Assembly (NCBI RefSeq): GCF_000732615.1
Contig: NZ_JPGL01000031.1
Span: 45,220-109,219, forward strand
Reading direction: 5' to 3'
Source of the DNA: Burkholderia paludis
GTDB lineage: Bacteria > Pseudomonadota > Gammaproteobacteria > Burkholderiales > Burkholderiaceae
Length of the DNA: 64,000 nt
Below, piece by piece: positions 30,660-39,179 of this stretch; the stretch's first letter is position 1, and the number at the start of each line of letters is the position of its first letter. A program made the translations under genes and the position numbers. The notes under the pieces are model-generated. The model was not told the origin of the DNA. It did not search any database and saw nothing but the letters and a program-made list of their open reading frames with translations.

Positions 30660-30690
30660 AAAACCCCCGCGCGGCGAACCGGGCGGGGGC
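30660..30690 (-). terminator. rho-independent terminator of the DUF3567 gene
   Basis: CCCCCGC and GCGGGGG arms around a 12-nt loop, followed on the minus strand by TTTTC, about 75 bp after the stop. The 74-bp gap holds nothing else. Confidence 0.7.
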
Positions 30691-30764
30691 ATGATCGGAG
30701 TGCTCGCGGCGCCGCGTCGTGCGCGGCGAATGGCCCGGCCGCGCGATGCGCCGGGCCGCGGTCG

Positions 30765-31022
30765 TCAGTGCAGCACGACGGGCATCATCATCAGGCTGTC
30801 GAATTGTCCGAGGAATTCGTCGACTTCGTCGAGCGACGGTTCATCCTCGATCAGCTGCTTCACGTGTGCGCGGAATCGCTCGGCAAGTTCGCCGTCGATG
30901 AAGATCTCGCGCTGCGCGTTCTTGTCGACGATCTCGTATCCGCCGGCATTCATCAGGTGATGGCCGGCCTGCGGCGCGAATTCGACGACGCAGTAGTTGG
31001 GGCTGTTGTAGATCATTTGCAT
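30765..31022 (-). CDS. DUF3567 family protein
   Basis: An 85-residue acidic protein, MQMIYNSPNYCVVEF followed by GGYEIVDKNAQREIFIDGELAERFRAHV and a negatively charged LIEDEPSLDEVDEFLGQFD end. This is the DUF3567 family of beta-proteobacteria, function unknown. A GAGGAG site 7 nt before this ATG supports the start; an ATG two codons later is alternative. It stands alone between metH and the DUF3108 gene. Confidence 0.82.
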   Translation of the reverse strand: MQMIYNSPNYCVVEFAPQAGHHLMNAGGYEIVDKNAQREIFIDGELAERFRAHVKQLIEDEPSLDEVDEFLGQFDSLMMMPVVLH

Positions 31023-31276
31023 GGCGGCACTCCTCTTCGCAGTGGCATCTGGCCTTGTTGTTCCCTAGGTGGGGCGAGCCTTGCCGGTTTCAAGGGGCTT
31101 GCGCTGCACACCCCGGTCCCGTTTGCGTGGGGTGTATCGGTTAGAAGCCGATGTCTATGAAACGTTTCCCATTGTCCGCCGGTGGACTGAAATAGTTGTT
31201 AAAGAGTGTCATCGGCCATTTTTCGAAAATCTGTAATCGGTCGAAATTGCCGGGTCGTGCGCGACCGCTCGCGCGT
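31023..31276. other. intergenic region with a palindrome, no gene
   Basis: Contains the perfect 10-bp palindrome GAAACGTTTC at 31159-31168 in an A+T-richer stretch about 140 bp upstream of the DUF3567 start. No coding sequence or terminator with a T-run is evident after the DUF3108 stop. Confidence 0.4.
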
Positions 31277-32545
31277 TCACTGTGTGACAGGCGATGACGT
31301 CGACGGTGCGGCCGGTTGTGCGTCCGGTTGTGCCGGCGGTTGCGCGCCGGCCGGCGGCGCGGGTTGTGCCTGGTCCCCGGCCGGTGCGACCGGTGCGGCA
31401 GGCGCCTGCGTGGCGGCGCCTGCCGGTTGCGCGCCGGCCGGCGCGTCCGGCGCCGCGAGCCGGCCATGCCACAGCAGCTCGATCTGCGCGCCGTTCGGCT
31501 CGGTCTGCACGAGCCGCGCGGGCAGCCAGCCGAGCGACGGCGCGAGCCACATGTCGATGCGGCGCGTGTCGCCGTCGCGGCGCGGCAGCCGCATGAAGTG
31601 TCGCGCGCCGATGTTGCCGGCGAGCGTCTGCACCTGCTCGTCGCCGATCACGGTAATCGGCCAGGTCTCGCCGCTGTTGTTGTCGATCACGAAGAACTGC
31701 TGCGTGACGCCCGGCTTGTACGCGGCCGGATTGCCGCGCACGAGCCCCGACAGCTGCATCAGCATGCTGAAGCGGTCCTGCACGGCGTCGGGCAGCGGCG
31801 CGTTGTTCGGCGTGCGCGTAAACACGACCTGCCGGATCTCGCGGTTGAAGATCGCGATGTCTTCCGGCCGCTTGCCGCGCTTCTCGACGTAACGGTCGGG
31901 CGCGATGCCGAACGCGTCGATACGGCCCTCGCTGCGATAGGTGTACGGGCCGACGAACGGCACGGGCATCGACACCGACAGGTCGTAGGTATGCTTGTCG
32001 GTGCGCCAGTGGATCGTGCCGATCATGTTCTGCATCCCGTTGTAGAACGTGTCGTACTGCAGGTCGCCGGATGGCGGCGCGTCGAACTTCACGCCCGCCG
32101 TCGCGGGGCCGGGCGTCGCGGCGCCGCTTGCGCCGGCCGCCGGCGCGGCGTGTGCGCCCGAGGCGCCCGGTACGCCGCTCGCCGTGGAGGCGGGCGCGGC
32201 GGCCGGCGGTTCGCCGTGTTCGGCCGTTTGCGTCGACGTGAGCACCGGCTCCGGCGCCGGTGCGGGTTGCGGCGCGGCGGCCTTCGGCGCGGCCGGAGCG
32301 GGCGCGGCCGGCTGCTCGACCGGGCGCGGGGCGGGCGGCGCCGGCTGGCGCTCGATCGGTTGCGGCTTGAGCAGCTCGATCTGCACGGGGATCGCGGCGG
32401 GTGCGGGCGGCGTGAACGCGTCGCGGTTGCGCATCAGCCAGAGCCCGGCGAGCGTATGCAGCGCCAGCACGACGACGAGCGCGACGCTCACCCGCAGCCA
32501 GCGGCGGGGCGGGGCGTGATGCGGGCGGAGGTCGGCAGGCTGCAT
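31277..32545 (-). CDS. DUF3108 domain membrane-anchored protein
   Basis: About 422 residues. An N-terminal signal anchor (RWLRVSVALVVVLALHTLAGLWLM) is followed by a Pro/Ala-rich linker of some 110 residues, then the DUF3108 domain (QYDTFYNGMQNMIGTIHWRTD ... GPYTYRSEGRIDAFGIAPDRYVEKRGKR ... TWPITVIGDEQVQTLAG) and a second Pro/Ala/Gln tail. DUF3108 proteins are envelope proteins of unknown function, related to TonB-like linkers by composition only. The start is uncertain: another in-frame ATG lies at 32581 and neither has a clear ribosome site. Confidence 0.78.
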   Translation of the reverse strand: MQPADLRPHHAPPRRWLRVSVALVVVLALHTLAGLWLMRNRDAFTPPAPAAIPVQIELLKPQPIERQPAPPAPRPVEQPAAPAPAAPKAAAPQPAPAPEPVLTSTQTAEHGEPPAAAPASTASGVPGASGAHAAPAAGASGAATPGPATAGVKFDAPPSGDLQYDTFYNGMQNMIGTIHWRTDKHTYDLSVSMPVPFVGPYTYRSEGRIDAFGIAPDRYVEKRGKRPEDIAIFNREIRQVVFTRTPNNAPLPDAVQDRFSMLMQLSGLVRGNPAAYKPGVTQQFFVIDNNSGETWPITVIGDEQVQTLAGNIGARHFMRLPRRDGDTRRIDMWLAPSLGWLPARLVQTEPNGAQIELLWHGRLAAPDAPAGAQPAGAATQAPAAPVAPAGDQAQPAPPAGAQPPAQPDAQPAAPSTSSPVTQ

Positions 32546-32651
32546 GGGTATCGGGGCGGAGTCAGGGCGGGCGCGTCGCATGCGCCACGGCTATCGGACC
32601 GCCGGATGCGCCGCAGGTTCGCGGCGCGGGTGTCGCGGGGGCTTGCGTGCG

Positions 32652-33524
32652 TCAGGCGTCGCGTGCGTCGGGACTATAGCCGAGTTCGTAGGACAGTTTC
32701 TGCGCGCATGCGCGCAGCGCGGTATCGATCTCGCCGCCCCAGGCAATGTCGAACGAGCCTTCCTGGCCGAGCGCGACGATCGCGAGCGCGAGTTCGCCGA
32801 CCGCATCGAACACGGGCATGCAGAACGCGTGGATCGTCGGCAGCAGCATCCCCTCGACCCGCGCGGCCTCGTGCCCGCGCACGTCGGCCAGCACCGCTTC
32901 GATCTCGGCGAGCGTGCGCGGGCCGCCGTGATGCGGCGAGCGGCGTGTATCGGCGAGCTCGCGCTCGAGCATCGCGGCGGTCTTGCTGCGCGGCAGGTAC
33001 GCGGCGAACAGCAGCCCCGTCGCGGAACCGAGCAGCGGCATCACGTCGCCGAGCTTCAGCGACGCCTTCGCCGGATGGCTCGATTCCATCCAGTGCACGA
33101 TCGTCGGCCCCTGGTTGCCCCATACCGCGATGCCGACCGTCTGGTCGAGGCGGTCGCGGAATTCGGTCAGCGCGATCCGCGCGAGCTTCACGCCGTCGAC
33201 GCGCGCGAGCCGCGCGAGCCCCATCTGCAGCGCGAAGCCGCCGAGCTCGTAGCGGCCGGACACCGGATCCTGCGACACCACGCCGAGACGCGAGAAGCTG
33301 ACCAGATAGCGGTGCGCCTTCGCGGGGCTCATGCCCGCGCGCTGCGCGAGGTCGCGCAGCATCATCGCGCGCGGCTCGCTCGTCAGCACGTCGAGCAGCC
33401 GGAAGCCGACCTCGATCGACTGGATGCCGGAGCGGACCTTCTCGCCGTGCTCGCCGGAGACGGCGTCGTCGGTGTCGGTGTCGGAATCGGCGAGATCGTC
33501 GTCGGGAAGCGGGCTGGCGGGCAT
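32652..33524 (-). CDS. IclR-family transcriptional regulator
   Basis: A 290-residue regulator. After a short acidic start, an N-terminal winged helix (SIEVGFRLLDVLTSEPRAMMLRDLAQRAGMSPAKAHRYLVSFSRLGVV) precedes the IclR effector domain, with WGNQGPTIVHWMES and the ligand-pocket region MLLPTIHAFCMPVFDAVGELALAIVALG. I chose the ATG giving MPASPLPDDD because longer frames add Pro/Arg sequence unlike the family. Divergent from the fumarylacetoacetase-type gene, which it probably controls, with paired repeats in the 128-bp gap. Confidence 0.87.
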   Translation of the reverse strand: MPASPLPDDDLADSDTDTDDAVSGEHGEKVRSGIQSIEVGFRLLDVLTSEPRAMMLRDLAQRAGMSPAKAHRYLVSFSRLGVVSQDPVSGRYELGGFALQMGLARLARVDGVKLARIALTEFRDRLDQTVGIAVWGNQGPTIVHWMESSHPAKASLKLGDVMPLLGSATGLLFAAYLPRSKTAAMLERELADTRRSPHHGGPRTLAEIEAVLADVRGHEAARVEGMLLPTIHAFCMPVFDAVGELALAIVALGQEGSFDIAWGGEIDTALRACAQKLSYELGYSPDARDA

Positions 33525-33601
33525 GGGCAACGGGGCGCGCGAAGGCGGCAGGAATCGGGGCGAAAACGGCGTGCGCGATCGCGGCGCGCCGCAGGGATTC
33601 A

Positions 33602-33629
33602 CCATCGTAAAATAGATTCCCTCCATCGT
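33602..33629. promoter_or_regulatory. direct repeats and -10 element before the FAH gene
   Basis: CCATCGT occurs at 33602-33608 and 33623-33629, exactly 21 bp (two helical turns) apart, and encloses the -10-like TAAAAT at 33608-33613 of the FAH gene. Candidate binding site of the divergent IclR protein. Confidence 0.4.
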
Positions 33630-33652
33630 CACTACAACGGCAGATTCCCCCT

Positions 33653-34645
33653 ATGAAACTTGCTTCGCTGAAGGACGGCACGCGCGACGGCCAGCTGATC
33701 GTCGTGTCGCGCGACCTGCACACCGCGGCGATCGCCGACGCGATCGCGCCGACGCTGCAGCGCGTCCTCGACGACTGGGCGTTCTACGCGCCGCAGCTGC
33801 GCGACCTGTACGACGCGCTGAACCAAGGCCGCGCGCGCAACGCGTTCGCGTTCGATCCGGCCAACTGCATGGCGCCGCTGCCGCGCGCGTTCCAGTGGGC
33901 CGACGGCTCCGCCTACGTGAACCACGTCGAACTCGTGCGGCGCGCGCGCGGCGCCGAGATGCCGCCCGAGTTCTGGACCGATCCGCTGATGTATCAGGGC
34001 GGCAGCGACGATTTCCTCGGGCCGCGCGACGACGTCGTGTGCGCGTCCGAAGACTGGGGCATCGATTTCGAGGCGGAAGTCGCGGTGATCACCGGCGACG
34101 TGCGGATGGGCGCCACGCCCGACGACGCGCTGAAGGCCGTGCGGCTCGTCACGCTCGTGAACGACGTGTCGCTGCGCAACCTGATTCCGGCCGAGCTCGC
34201 CAAGGGTTTCGGCTTCTTCCAGAGCAAGCCGGCCACCGCGTTCGCGCCGGTCGCCGTGACGCCCGACGAGCTCGGCGAAGAATGGCGCGAAGGCCGCGTG
34301 CACCGTCCGATGATCGTCCACTGGAACGGCCGGAAGGTCGGCCAGCCCGATGCGGGCACCGACATGGTGTTCCATTTCGGCCAGCTGGTCGCGCACGCGG
34401 CGAAGACCCGCAACCTGCGCGCCGGCTCGATCGTCGGCTCGGGCACGGTGTCGAACAAGGACGCGAAGCGCGGCTACTGCTGCATCGCCGAGAAGCGCTG
34501 CCTCGAGACGATCGAGCACGGCGCGCCGCAGACCGGATTCATGCGCTACGGCGATACCGTGCGCATCGAGATGTTCGACGCGGCCGGCAAGTCGATCTTC
34601 GGTGCGATCGAGCAATCGGTCGCGCCGCCCGACGGCGCGGCGTGA
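33653..34645 (+). CDS. fumarylacetoacetate hydrolase family protein
   Basis: A 330-residue FAH-family C-C bond hydrolase. The two-part fold is seen in an N-terminal FAH-like region (KLASLKDGTRDGQLIVVSRD) and a catalytic half with the metal-binding E-x-E pair in WGIDFEAEVAVITGDV, the LVNDVSLRNLIPAELAKGFGFFQSKPATAFAP block and GSGTVSNKD near the end. The substrate may be fumarylacetoacetate (tyrosine catabolism) or a related acylpyruvate. No other homogentisate-pathway gene is adjacent. Regulated probably by the divergent IclR gene; the enoyl-CoA hydratase gene follows after 123 bp. Confidence 0.88.
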   Translation: MKLASLKDGTRDGQLIVVSRDLHTAAIADAIAPTLQRVLDDWAFYAPQLRDLYDALNQGRARNAFAFDPANCMAPLPRAFQWADGSAYVNHVELVRRARGAEMPPEFWTDPLMYQGGSDDFLGPRDDVVCASEDWGIDFEAEVAVITGDVRMGATPDDALKAVRLVTLVNDVSLRNLIPAELAKGFGFFQSKPATAFAPVAVTPDELGEEWREGRVHRPMIVHWNGRKVGQPDAGTDMVFHFGQLVAHAAKTRNLRAGSIVGSGTVSNKDAKRGYCCIAEKRCLETIEHGAPQTGFMRYGDTVRIEMFDAAGKSIFGAIEQSVAPPDGAA

Positions 34646-34768
34646 GCCGCGCGGGGCGCCGCGCGCCCGTGAACACCCGGCTGCGGCCCGCGCGCCGGGT
34701 TTCGCCTGATGTTTGACCGCGCGGGCTTGGTTACACTCGATTCAACAGCCTCGAGCAAGGAGCGGCAC

Positions 34769-35596
34769 ATGGCCGATCTCGCCGCATACGGCGGTTACGA
34801 AGCACTGAAGGTGACGCGCCGCGACCACGGCGTGCTCGACATCGTGATGAGCGGCGCGGGCGCGAACCGCAGCGGCCTCGCGACCGCGGACGCGCGCATG
34901 CATCGCGAGCTCGCCGAGATCTGGCGCGACGTCGACCGCGATCCCGACACGCGCGTCGCGGTGATCCGCGGCGAAGGCAAGGGTTTCTCGGCGGGCGGCG
35001 ATCTCGCGCTCGTCGAGGACATGGCGAGCGACTTCGACGTGCGCGCCCGCGTGTGGCGCGAGGCGCGCGACCTCGTCTACAACGTCATCAACTGCAGCAA
35101 GCCGATCGTGTCGGCGATGCATGGTCCGGCCGTCGGCGCGGGGCTCGTCGCCGGGCTGCTCGCCGACGTCTCGATCGCCGCGAAGGATGCGCGCATCATC
35201 GACGGCCACACGCGGCTCGGCGTCGCGGCGGGCGACCACGCGGCGATCGTATGGCCGCTGCTGTGCGGGATGGCGAAGGCGAAGTACTACCTGCTGCTGT
35301 GCGAGCCGGTGAGCGGCGAGGAGGCGGAGCGGATCGGCCTGGTGTCGCTCGCGGTCGAGCCGGCCGACCTGCTGCCCCGGGCCTATGAAGTGGCCGAGCG
35401 GCTCGCGCACGGTTCGCAGTCGGCGATCCGCTGGACCAAGTACGCGCTGAACAACTGGCTGCGTACGGCGGGGCCGACCTTCGATGCGTCGCTCGCGCTC
35501 GAATTCATGGGTTTTGCGGGGCCCGACGTGCAGGAAGGCATCCGCTCGCTGCGCGAGCGGCGGCCGCCCGACTTCCCCGGCGACGCGCCGTTCTGA
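34769..35596 (+). CDS. enoyl-CoA hydratase/isomerase family protein
   Basis: A 275-residue crotonase-fold enzyme. The oxyanion-hole blocks GEGKGFSAGGDLALVED and MHGPAVGAGLVAGLLADVSIA are clear, and the CoA-binding region follows. In the second acid position the family's Glu is replaced by sequence around HTRLGVAAGDHAAIVWP, so isomerase or hydratase activity cannot be decided. The start ATG has an ideal AAGGAG site 6 nt upstream; the frame remains open another 20 codons upstream. It lies between the FAH and phaM-like genes. Confidence 0.88.
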   Translation: MADLAAYGGYEALKVTRRDHGVLDIVMSGAGANRSGLATADARMHRELAEIWRDVDRDPDTRVAVIRGEGKGFSAGGDLALVEDMASDFDVRARVWREARDLVYNVINCSKPIVSAMHGPAVGAGLVAGLLADVSIAAKDARIIDGHTRLGVAAGDHAAIVWPLLCGMAKAKYYLLLCEPVSGEEAERIGLVSLAVEPADLLPRAYEVAERLAHGSQSAIRWTKYALNNWLRTAGPTFDASLALEFMGFAGPDVQEGIRSLRERRPPDFPGDAPF

Positions 35597-35603
35597 CGAG
35601 CGC

Positions 35604-35609
35604 TATGAT
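35604..35609 (+). promoter_or_regulatory. -10 element before the phaM-like gene
   Basis: GCTATGAT gives an extended -10 (TATGAT) 70 bp before the start codon, just after the hydratase stop. Confidence 0.4.
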
Positions 35610-35678
35610 CGAACCACGCGCGGCTTTCGCGACGCACCGTGGCGGCCTCGCTCCCTTCCAGTCAACCAGGATGCCCGT

Positions 35679-36419
35679 ATGACGACCGATGCCTCTGGCG
35701 CCAACCCCTTCGCCGGTTTTTCCGGCTTCAAGCCCGCCGACATGATGGACCGGATGTGGGACATGATCCGGATGTCGCCGTTCGGCGGGATGACGCCGTT
35801 TCCGGGCGCCACGCAAGGGCTGCCGCCGTCGCTGTCGAGCATGTCCGACATGATGGCGCCGCTCACGAGCGTCGAGGAGCTCGACAAGCGGATCACCGAT
35901 CTGCGCGCGGTCGAGCAGTGGCTGAAGCTCAATCTCGGGATGCTGCAGTCCGCGATCCAGGCGCTCGAGGTGCAGCGCGCGACGCTCGCGACGCTGCGCG
36001 CGTTCGGCGCGTTCGCGCAAAGCTCGATGTCGGCGGCCGAGGAGGCAGCCGTTGCGGCCGCGCAGGCGGCGAAAGCGGCGCCGGGCGATGCGCCGGCGGC
36101 GCAGGACGCCGTGGAGGGCGCACCGGCGGGCGACGCCGCGCAGCAGGCCTTCGACCCGGCCGGCTGGTGGAACCTGCTGCAGTCGCAGTTCAACCAGCTC
36201 GCGAGCCTTGCGATGGCGCAGCCGGGCGTCGCGCCTGCGGCGCCGGGCGACGCGCCGCCTGACGCGGCCGCCGCGCCGCAGCAGGCCGCCAAGCCGGCGC
36301 CGGCCGCGGCCGCGCCGCGCAAGCCCGCCGCGAAGCGCGCGAAGCCGGCCGGTTCGGCCGCGGCGCGCGCGGCGGCCGCATCGTCGCCCGAGACCCGTCC
36401 GCCGAAGCGCTCGACGTGA
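35679..36419 (+). CDS. phaM: PhaM-type polyhydroxyalkanoate granule protein
   Basis: A 246-residue protein. The N-terminal half has the PhaM features NPFAGFSGFKPADMMDRMWDMIRMSPFGG and a coiled segment (SVEELDKRITDLRAVEQWLKLNLGMLQSAIQALEVQRATL); the C-terminal half is Ala/Pro-rich and ends in a Lys/Arg/Ala stretch (PRKPAAKRAKPAG) like histone tails. In Ralstonia PhaM activates PHA synthase and tethers PHB granules to DNA through such a tail. An AGGA site lies 7 nt upstream of the ATG. Placed upstream of a patatin lipase gene. Confidence 0.8.
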   Translation: MTTDASGANPFAGFSGFKPADMMDRMWDMIRMSPFGGMTPFPGATQGLPPSLSSMSDMMAPLTSVEELDKRITDLRAVEQWLKLNLGMLQSAIQALEVQRATLATLRAFGAFAQSSMSAAEEAAVAAAQAAKAAPGDAPAAQDAVEGAPAGDAAQQAFDPAGWWNLLQSQFNQLASLAMAQPGVAPAAPGDAPPDAAAAPQQAAKPAPAAAAPRKPAAKRAKPAGSAAARAAAASSPETRPPKRST

Positions 36420-36443
36420 CGCGGCGCAGCTAGCAGGTCGACC

Positions 36444-37670
36444 ATGCGGCTCGCGCTCGTTCTGATGGGAGGCGGCGCGCGCGCCGCCTACCAGGTCGGC
36501 GTGCTGAAGGCGCTGGCCGAGATCGCGCGCGAGGCCGACCCGCACCGCCACACGCTGCCGTTCGCGGTGGTGTGCGGCTCGTCGGCCGGTGCGATCAACG
36601 CGACGTCGATCGCGAGCCACGCGGACGATTTTTCCCACGGCGTGCGGCGTCTGCTCGAGTTCTGGGAGCCGCTGCGCGCCGACTACGTGTACCGCACCGA
36701 CTGGCTCGGCATCGCGGCCGCCGGCGCGCGCTGGCTCGCGACGATGACCTTCGGCTGGGCGGCCCGCCGCTCGCCGCGCGGCCTGCTCGACAACACGCCG
36801 CTGGCGCACCTGCTGCAGCGCGAGCTGAGTTTCCACCGGATCGAGCAGATGCTCGAGGCGCGCCTGCTGCACGCGCTCTCGATCACCGCCCTCAGCTATT
36901 CGAGCGGGCGGCATCTCACGTTCTACCAGGCGGCCGAGCCGATCCAGACGTGGCGCCGCGCGCAGCGCACCGCGCGGCTCGTCGACCTGTCGGCGTCGCA
37001 CCTGCTCGCGTCGTCGGCGATTCCGTTCGTGTTCCCGGCCGTGCCGCTCGTGCTCGACGGGCAGATCGAGTACTTCGGCGACGGCTCGATCCGGCAGATC
37101 GCGCCGCTGTCGCCGGCGATCCACTTCGGCGCGGACCGGATCGTCGTCGTCGGCGCGGCCGATCCGCGGCCCGAGATTCCGGCCGCGAACGGCGCGGGCC
37201 GGGTGCGCGGCTACCCGACGCTCGCGCAGATCGGCCAGCAGGTGCTCGCGAGCGTGTTCCTCGACTCGATCGGCTCGGACATCGAACGCATCGAGCACAT
37301 CAACCGGATGATCGAGCACCTGCCGCACCAGGTCGAGGTGGACAGCGGCTGGCGGCACGTCGACGTGCTCGCGATCGCGCCGTCCGAGCGCATCGAGCTG
37401 ATCGCCGCGAAGCATCTGAAGCAGATGCCGGCGACGATGCGCGGGCTGCTCGGCGCGATCGGCGGCAGCCAGCCGGCCGGCGCGTCGTTCGCGAGCTATC
37501 TGCTGTTCGAGGAGGCGTTTACGCGCGAGCTGATCGAGCTCGGCTATCGCGACGGGCGCGCGCAGCGCGATACGCTCGCCGGCTGGATCGCGCGGGCGGA
37601 CGGCGGTGGCGTGCCGGCCGCCGGCATGCCGCCGGAGGACGGTCTCGCGGCCGGCGAAATACGGGTCTGA
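36444..37670 (+). CDS. patatin-like phospholipase
   Basis: A 408-residue acyl hydrolase with the patatin oxyanion motif GGGARAAYQ, nucleophile elbow G45-S-S47-A-G49 and the dyad aspartate in GDGS. Motif spacing fits bacterial patatin-like phospholipases. There is no signal peptide, so it is presumably cytosolic or membrane-associated. It follows the phaM-like gene by 24 bp, so the two may be co-transcribed; a role in granule or lipid turnover is plausible but unproven. Confidence 0.9.
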   Translation: MRLALVLMGGGARAAYQVGVLKALAEIAREADPHRHTLPFAVVCGSSAGAINATSIASHADDFSHGVRRLLEFWEPLRADYVYRTDWLGIAAAGARWLATMTFGWAARRSPRGLLDNTPLAHLLQRELSFHRIEQMLEARLLHALSITALSYSSGRHLTFYQAAEPIQTWRRAQRTARLVDLSASHLLASSAIPFVFPAVPLVLDGQIEYFGDGSIRQIAPLSPAIHFGADRIVVVGAADPRPEIPAANGAGRVRGYPTLAQIGQQVLASVFLDSIGSDIERIEHINRMIEHLPHQVEVDSGWRHVDVLAIAPSERIELIAAKHLKQMPATMRGLLGAIGGSQPAGASFASYLLFEEAFTRELIELGYRDGRAQRDTLAGWIARADGGGVPAAGMPPEDGLAAGEIRV

Positions 37671-37785
37671 CGCGCGCGCATGGCGCGAGGTTGCGTTTTC
37701 GCGACGGTCTGCCGCGACCGATCGCCGCACCGGGGCTGGCGGGGCATGACCGGGCGGGTGTCGCAGAACCGTCTTGCACGCGTGC

Positions 37786-37791
37786 TATCAT
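37786..37791 (+). promoter_or_regulatory. -10 element at the head of the ferritin-like gene leader
   Basis: GCTATCATGGCCGCC gives an extended -10 TATCAT. If used, the leader of the ferritin-like gene would be about 340 nt. A second A+T-rich candidate (TAAAAT at 38032-38037) lies closer. Confidence 0.35.
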
Positions 37792-37842
37792 GGCCGCCGC
37801 CGTATATACCATATCGAACAGCCCGCCGATCCGGCATCCGCA

Positions 37843-37968
37843 CGGGACCCTTCGGGGAACCCGCCTGGGGCAGGGGACGGGCTCGTCAACGAGCCGGCCA
37901 GCGCCGGCCCCCACACAGGCAAGCGCGGTCGGTTCCGTTCGGGCGGAGCGCGGCTGCGGCTTGCCGCA
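37843..37968 (+). ncRNA. hairpin-rich leader or small RNA upstream of the ferritin-like gene (candidate)
   Basis: Three hairpins follow one another on the + strand: 37843-37863 (CGGG and CCC arms closed by a UUCG tetraloop), 37880-37895 (GGCTCGT / ACGAGCC) and 37955-37968 (TGCGGC / GCCGCA). A fourth possible stem, 37894-37907 (CCGGC / GCCGG), shares two bases with the second, so the two could alternate. The full gap of 463 bp has no supported coding sequence. Whether this is a regulatory leader, a separate RNA or chance pairing in G+C-rich DNA is undecided. Confidence 0.35.
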
Positions 37969-38133
37969 ACGGCGGCGCGGCCGCCCGGCTGCCGGACAAG
38001 CAATGCGCGTCCGGCCGGTCGGTTTCACGCGTAAAATTACAGTCTTGGCTGCAAAAAAGCGCGCCCGGCGCGCCTACGCGGCAACAGTCACGTTTAGAGA
38101 AGTCGCATTGCGCAGAACAGGGGTGGGACCATC

Positions 38134-39012
38134 ATGAACACCATGCTTTATCCGGAACTTTACAGGTCGCTCGAAGCTGTCCGCTGGGACATGGAGAAGG
38201 ACATTCCGTGGGACAAGTTCGACGCTTCGCTGCTCACCGACGAGCAGGCAAAGACGATCAAGATGAACGCGATCACCGAATGGTCGGCGCTGCCCGCGAC
38301 GGAAATGTTCCTGCGCGACAACCAGCACGACAGCGATTTTTCCGCGTTCATGAGCGTGTGGTTCTTCGAGGAGCAGAAGCACTCGCTGGTACTGATGGAA
38401 TACCTGCGCCGCTTCAAGCCGGAGATGGTGCCGACCGAAGAGGAACTGCACGCGGTGCGCTTCGAGTTCGATCCGGCGCCGCCGCTCGAGACGCTGATGC
38501 TGCACTTCTGCGGTGAGATCCGCCTGAACCACTGGTACCGTTGCGCGGCCGACTGGCACACCGAGCCGGTCATCAAGCAGATCTACGAAACGATCTCGCG
38601 CGACGAGGCGCGTCACGGCGGCGCGTACCTGCGCTACATGAAGAAGGCGCTGAACAACTGCGGCGACGTCGCGCGTGCGGCGTTCGCGAAGATCGGCGTG
38701 CTGATGGCGTCGGCGCGCCGCACCGAGAAGCCGCTGCACCCGACCAACCTGCACGTGAACCAGGCGCTGTTCCCGCGCGACACCGTGCAGTCGCGCCTGC
38801 CCGATCCGGAATGGCTCGAGCGCTGGCTCGACGAACAGATCCGGTTCGACGGCGAGTGGGAAAAGAAGGTCGTCGAGCGCATCCTGCACAACCTGTCGAT
38901 CCTGTTCGAGCGTACGTTCGCGACCGCGCAGGAACTGAACCGCTACCGCAAGGAAGTCACCGGCCGCCTGCAGGCCGAAAGCGGCCCGTCGTCGGCCGCG
39001 CAGCCGGCCTGA
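38134..39012 (+). CDS. ferritin-like / acyl-ACP desaturase-type di-iron protein
   Basis: A 292-residue soluble helical protein. Two di-iron motifs fit the ferritin-like superfamily: E-E-x-x-H in WFFEEQKHSLVLMEYLRRF and D-E-x-R-H in ETISRDEARHGGAYLRYM, with further carboxylates in EWSALPATEMFL and CGEIRLNHWYR. Size and motif spacing resemble plant-type acyl-ACP desaturases, but substrate is unknown. The ATG follows a weak site (GGGTGGGACC). It has a long leader and a strong terminator, so it is its own transcription unit. Confidence 0.8.
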   Translation: MNTMLYPELYRSLEAVRWDMEKDIPWDKFDASLLTDEQAKTIKMNAITEWSALPATEMFLRDNQHDSDFSAFMSVWFFEEQKHSLVLMEYLRRFKPEMVPTEEELHAVRFEFDPAPPLETLMLHFCGEIRLNHWYRCAADWHTEPVIKQIYETISRDEARHGGAYLRYMKKALNNCGDVARAAFAKIGVLMASARRTEKPLHPTNLHVNQALFPRDTVQSRLPDPEWLERWLDEQIRFDGEWEKKVVERILHNLSILFERTFATAQELNRYRKEVTGRLQAESGPSSAAQPA

Positions 39013-39085
39013 GGCCGGCAGGCGCCGCAGCTGGTGCGCGTCGCGCCGGCCGCCGCGTGCGCCGTTCCGCGCAGTCCGTTGCATG

Positions 39086-39116
39086 AAGCCCGCCCGGCCG
39101 GTCCGGCGGGCTTTTT
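39086..39116 (+). terminator. rho-independent terminator of the ferritin-like gene
   Basis: AGCCCGCC and GGCGGGCT arms followed by TTTTT, 74 bp after the stop codon. Confidence 0.88.
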
Positions 39117-39179
39117 ATCTGGCGCGGTGCCCTGACGTCGGGCGCTGCCGCGCCGTTGCCCATTTCGTCCTCCCTCATC

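Noticed and set aside
30571..30660. Cobalamin or SAH riboswitch upstream of metH
   Set aside because: The likely -10 leaves a leader of only about 25 nt and no riboswitch core is visible.
38053..38074. GCGCGC inverted repeat next to an A-run, as a minus-strand terminator
   Set aside because: No minus-strand gene exists to the right that it could end; the stem is only six pairs.
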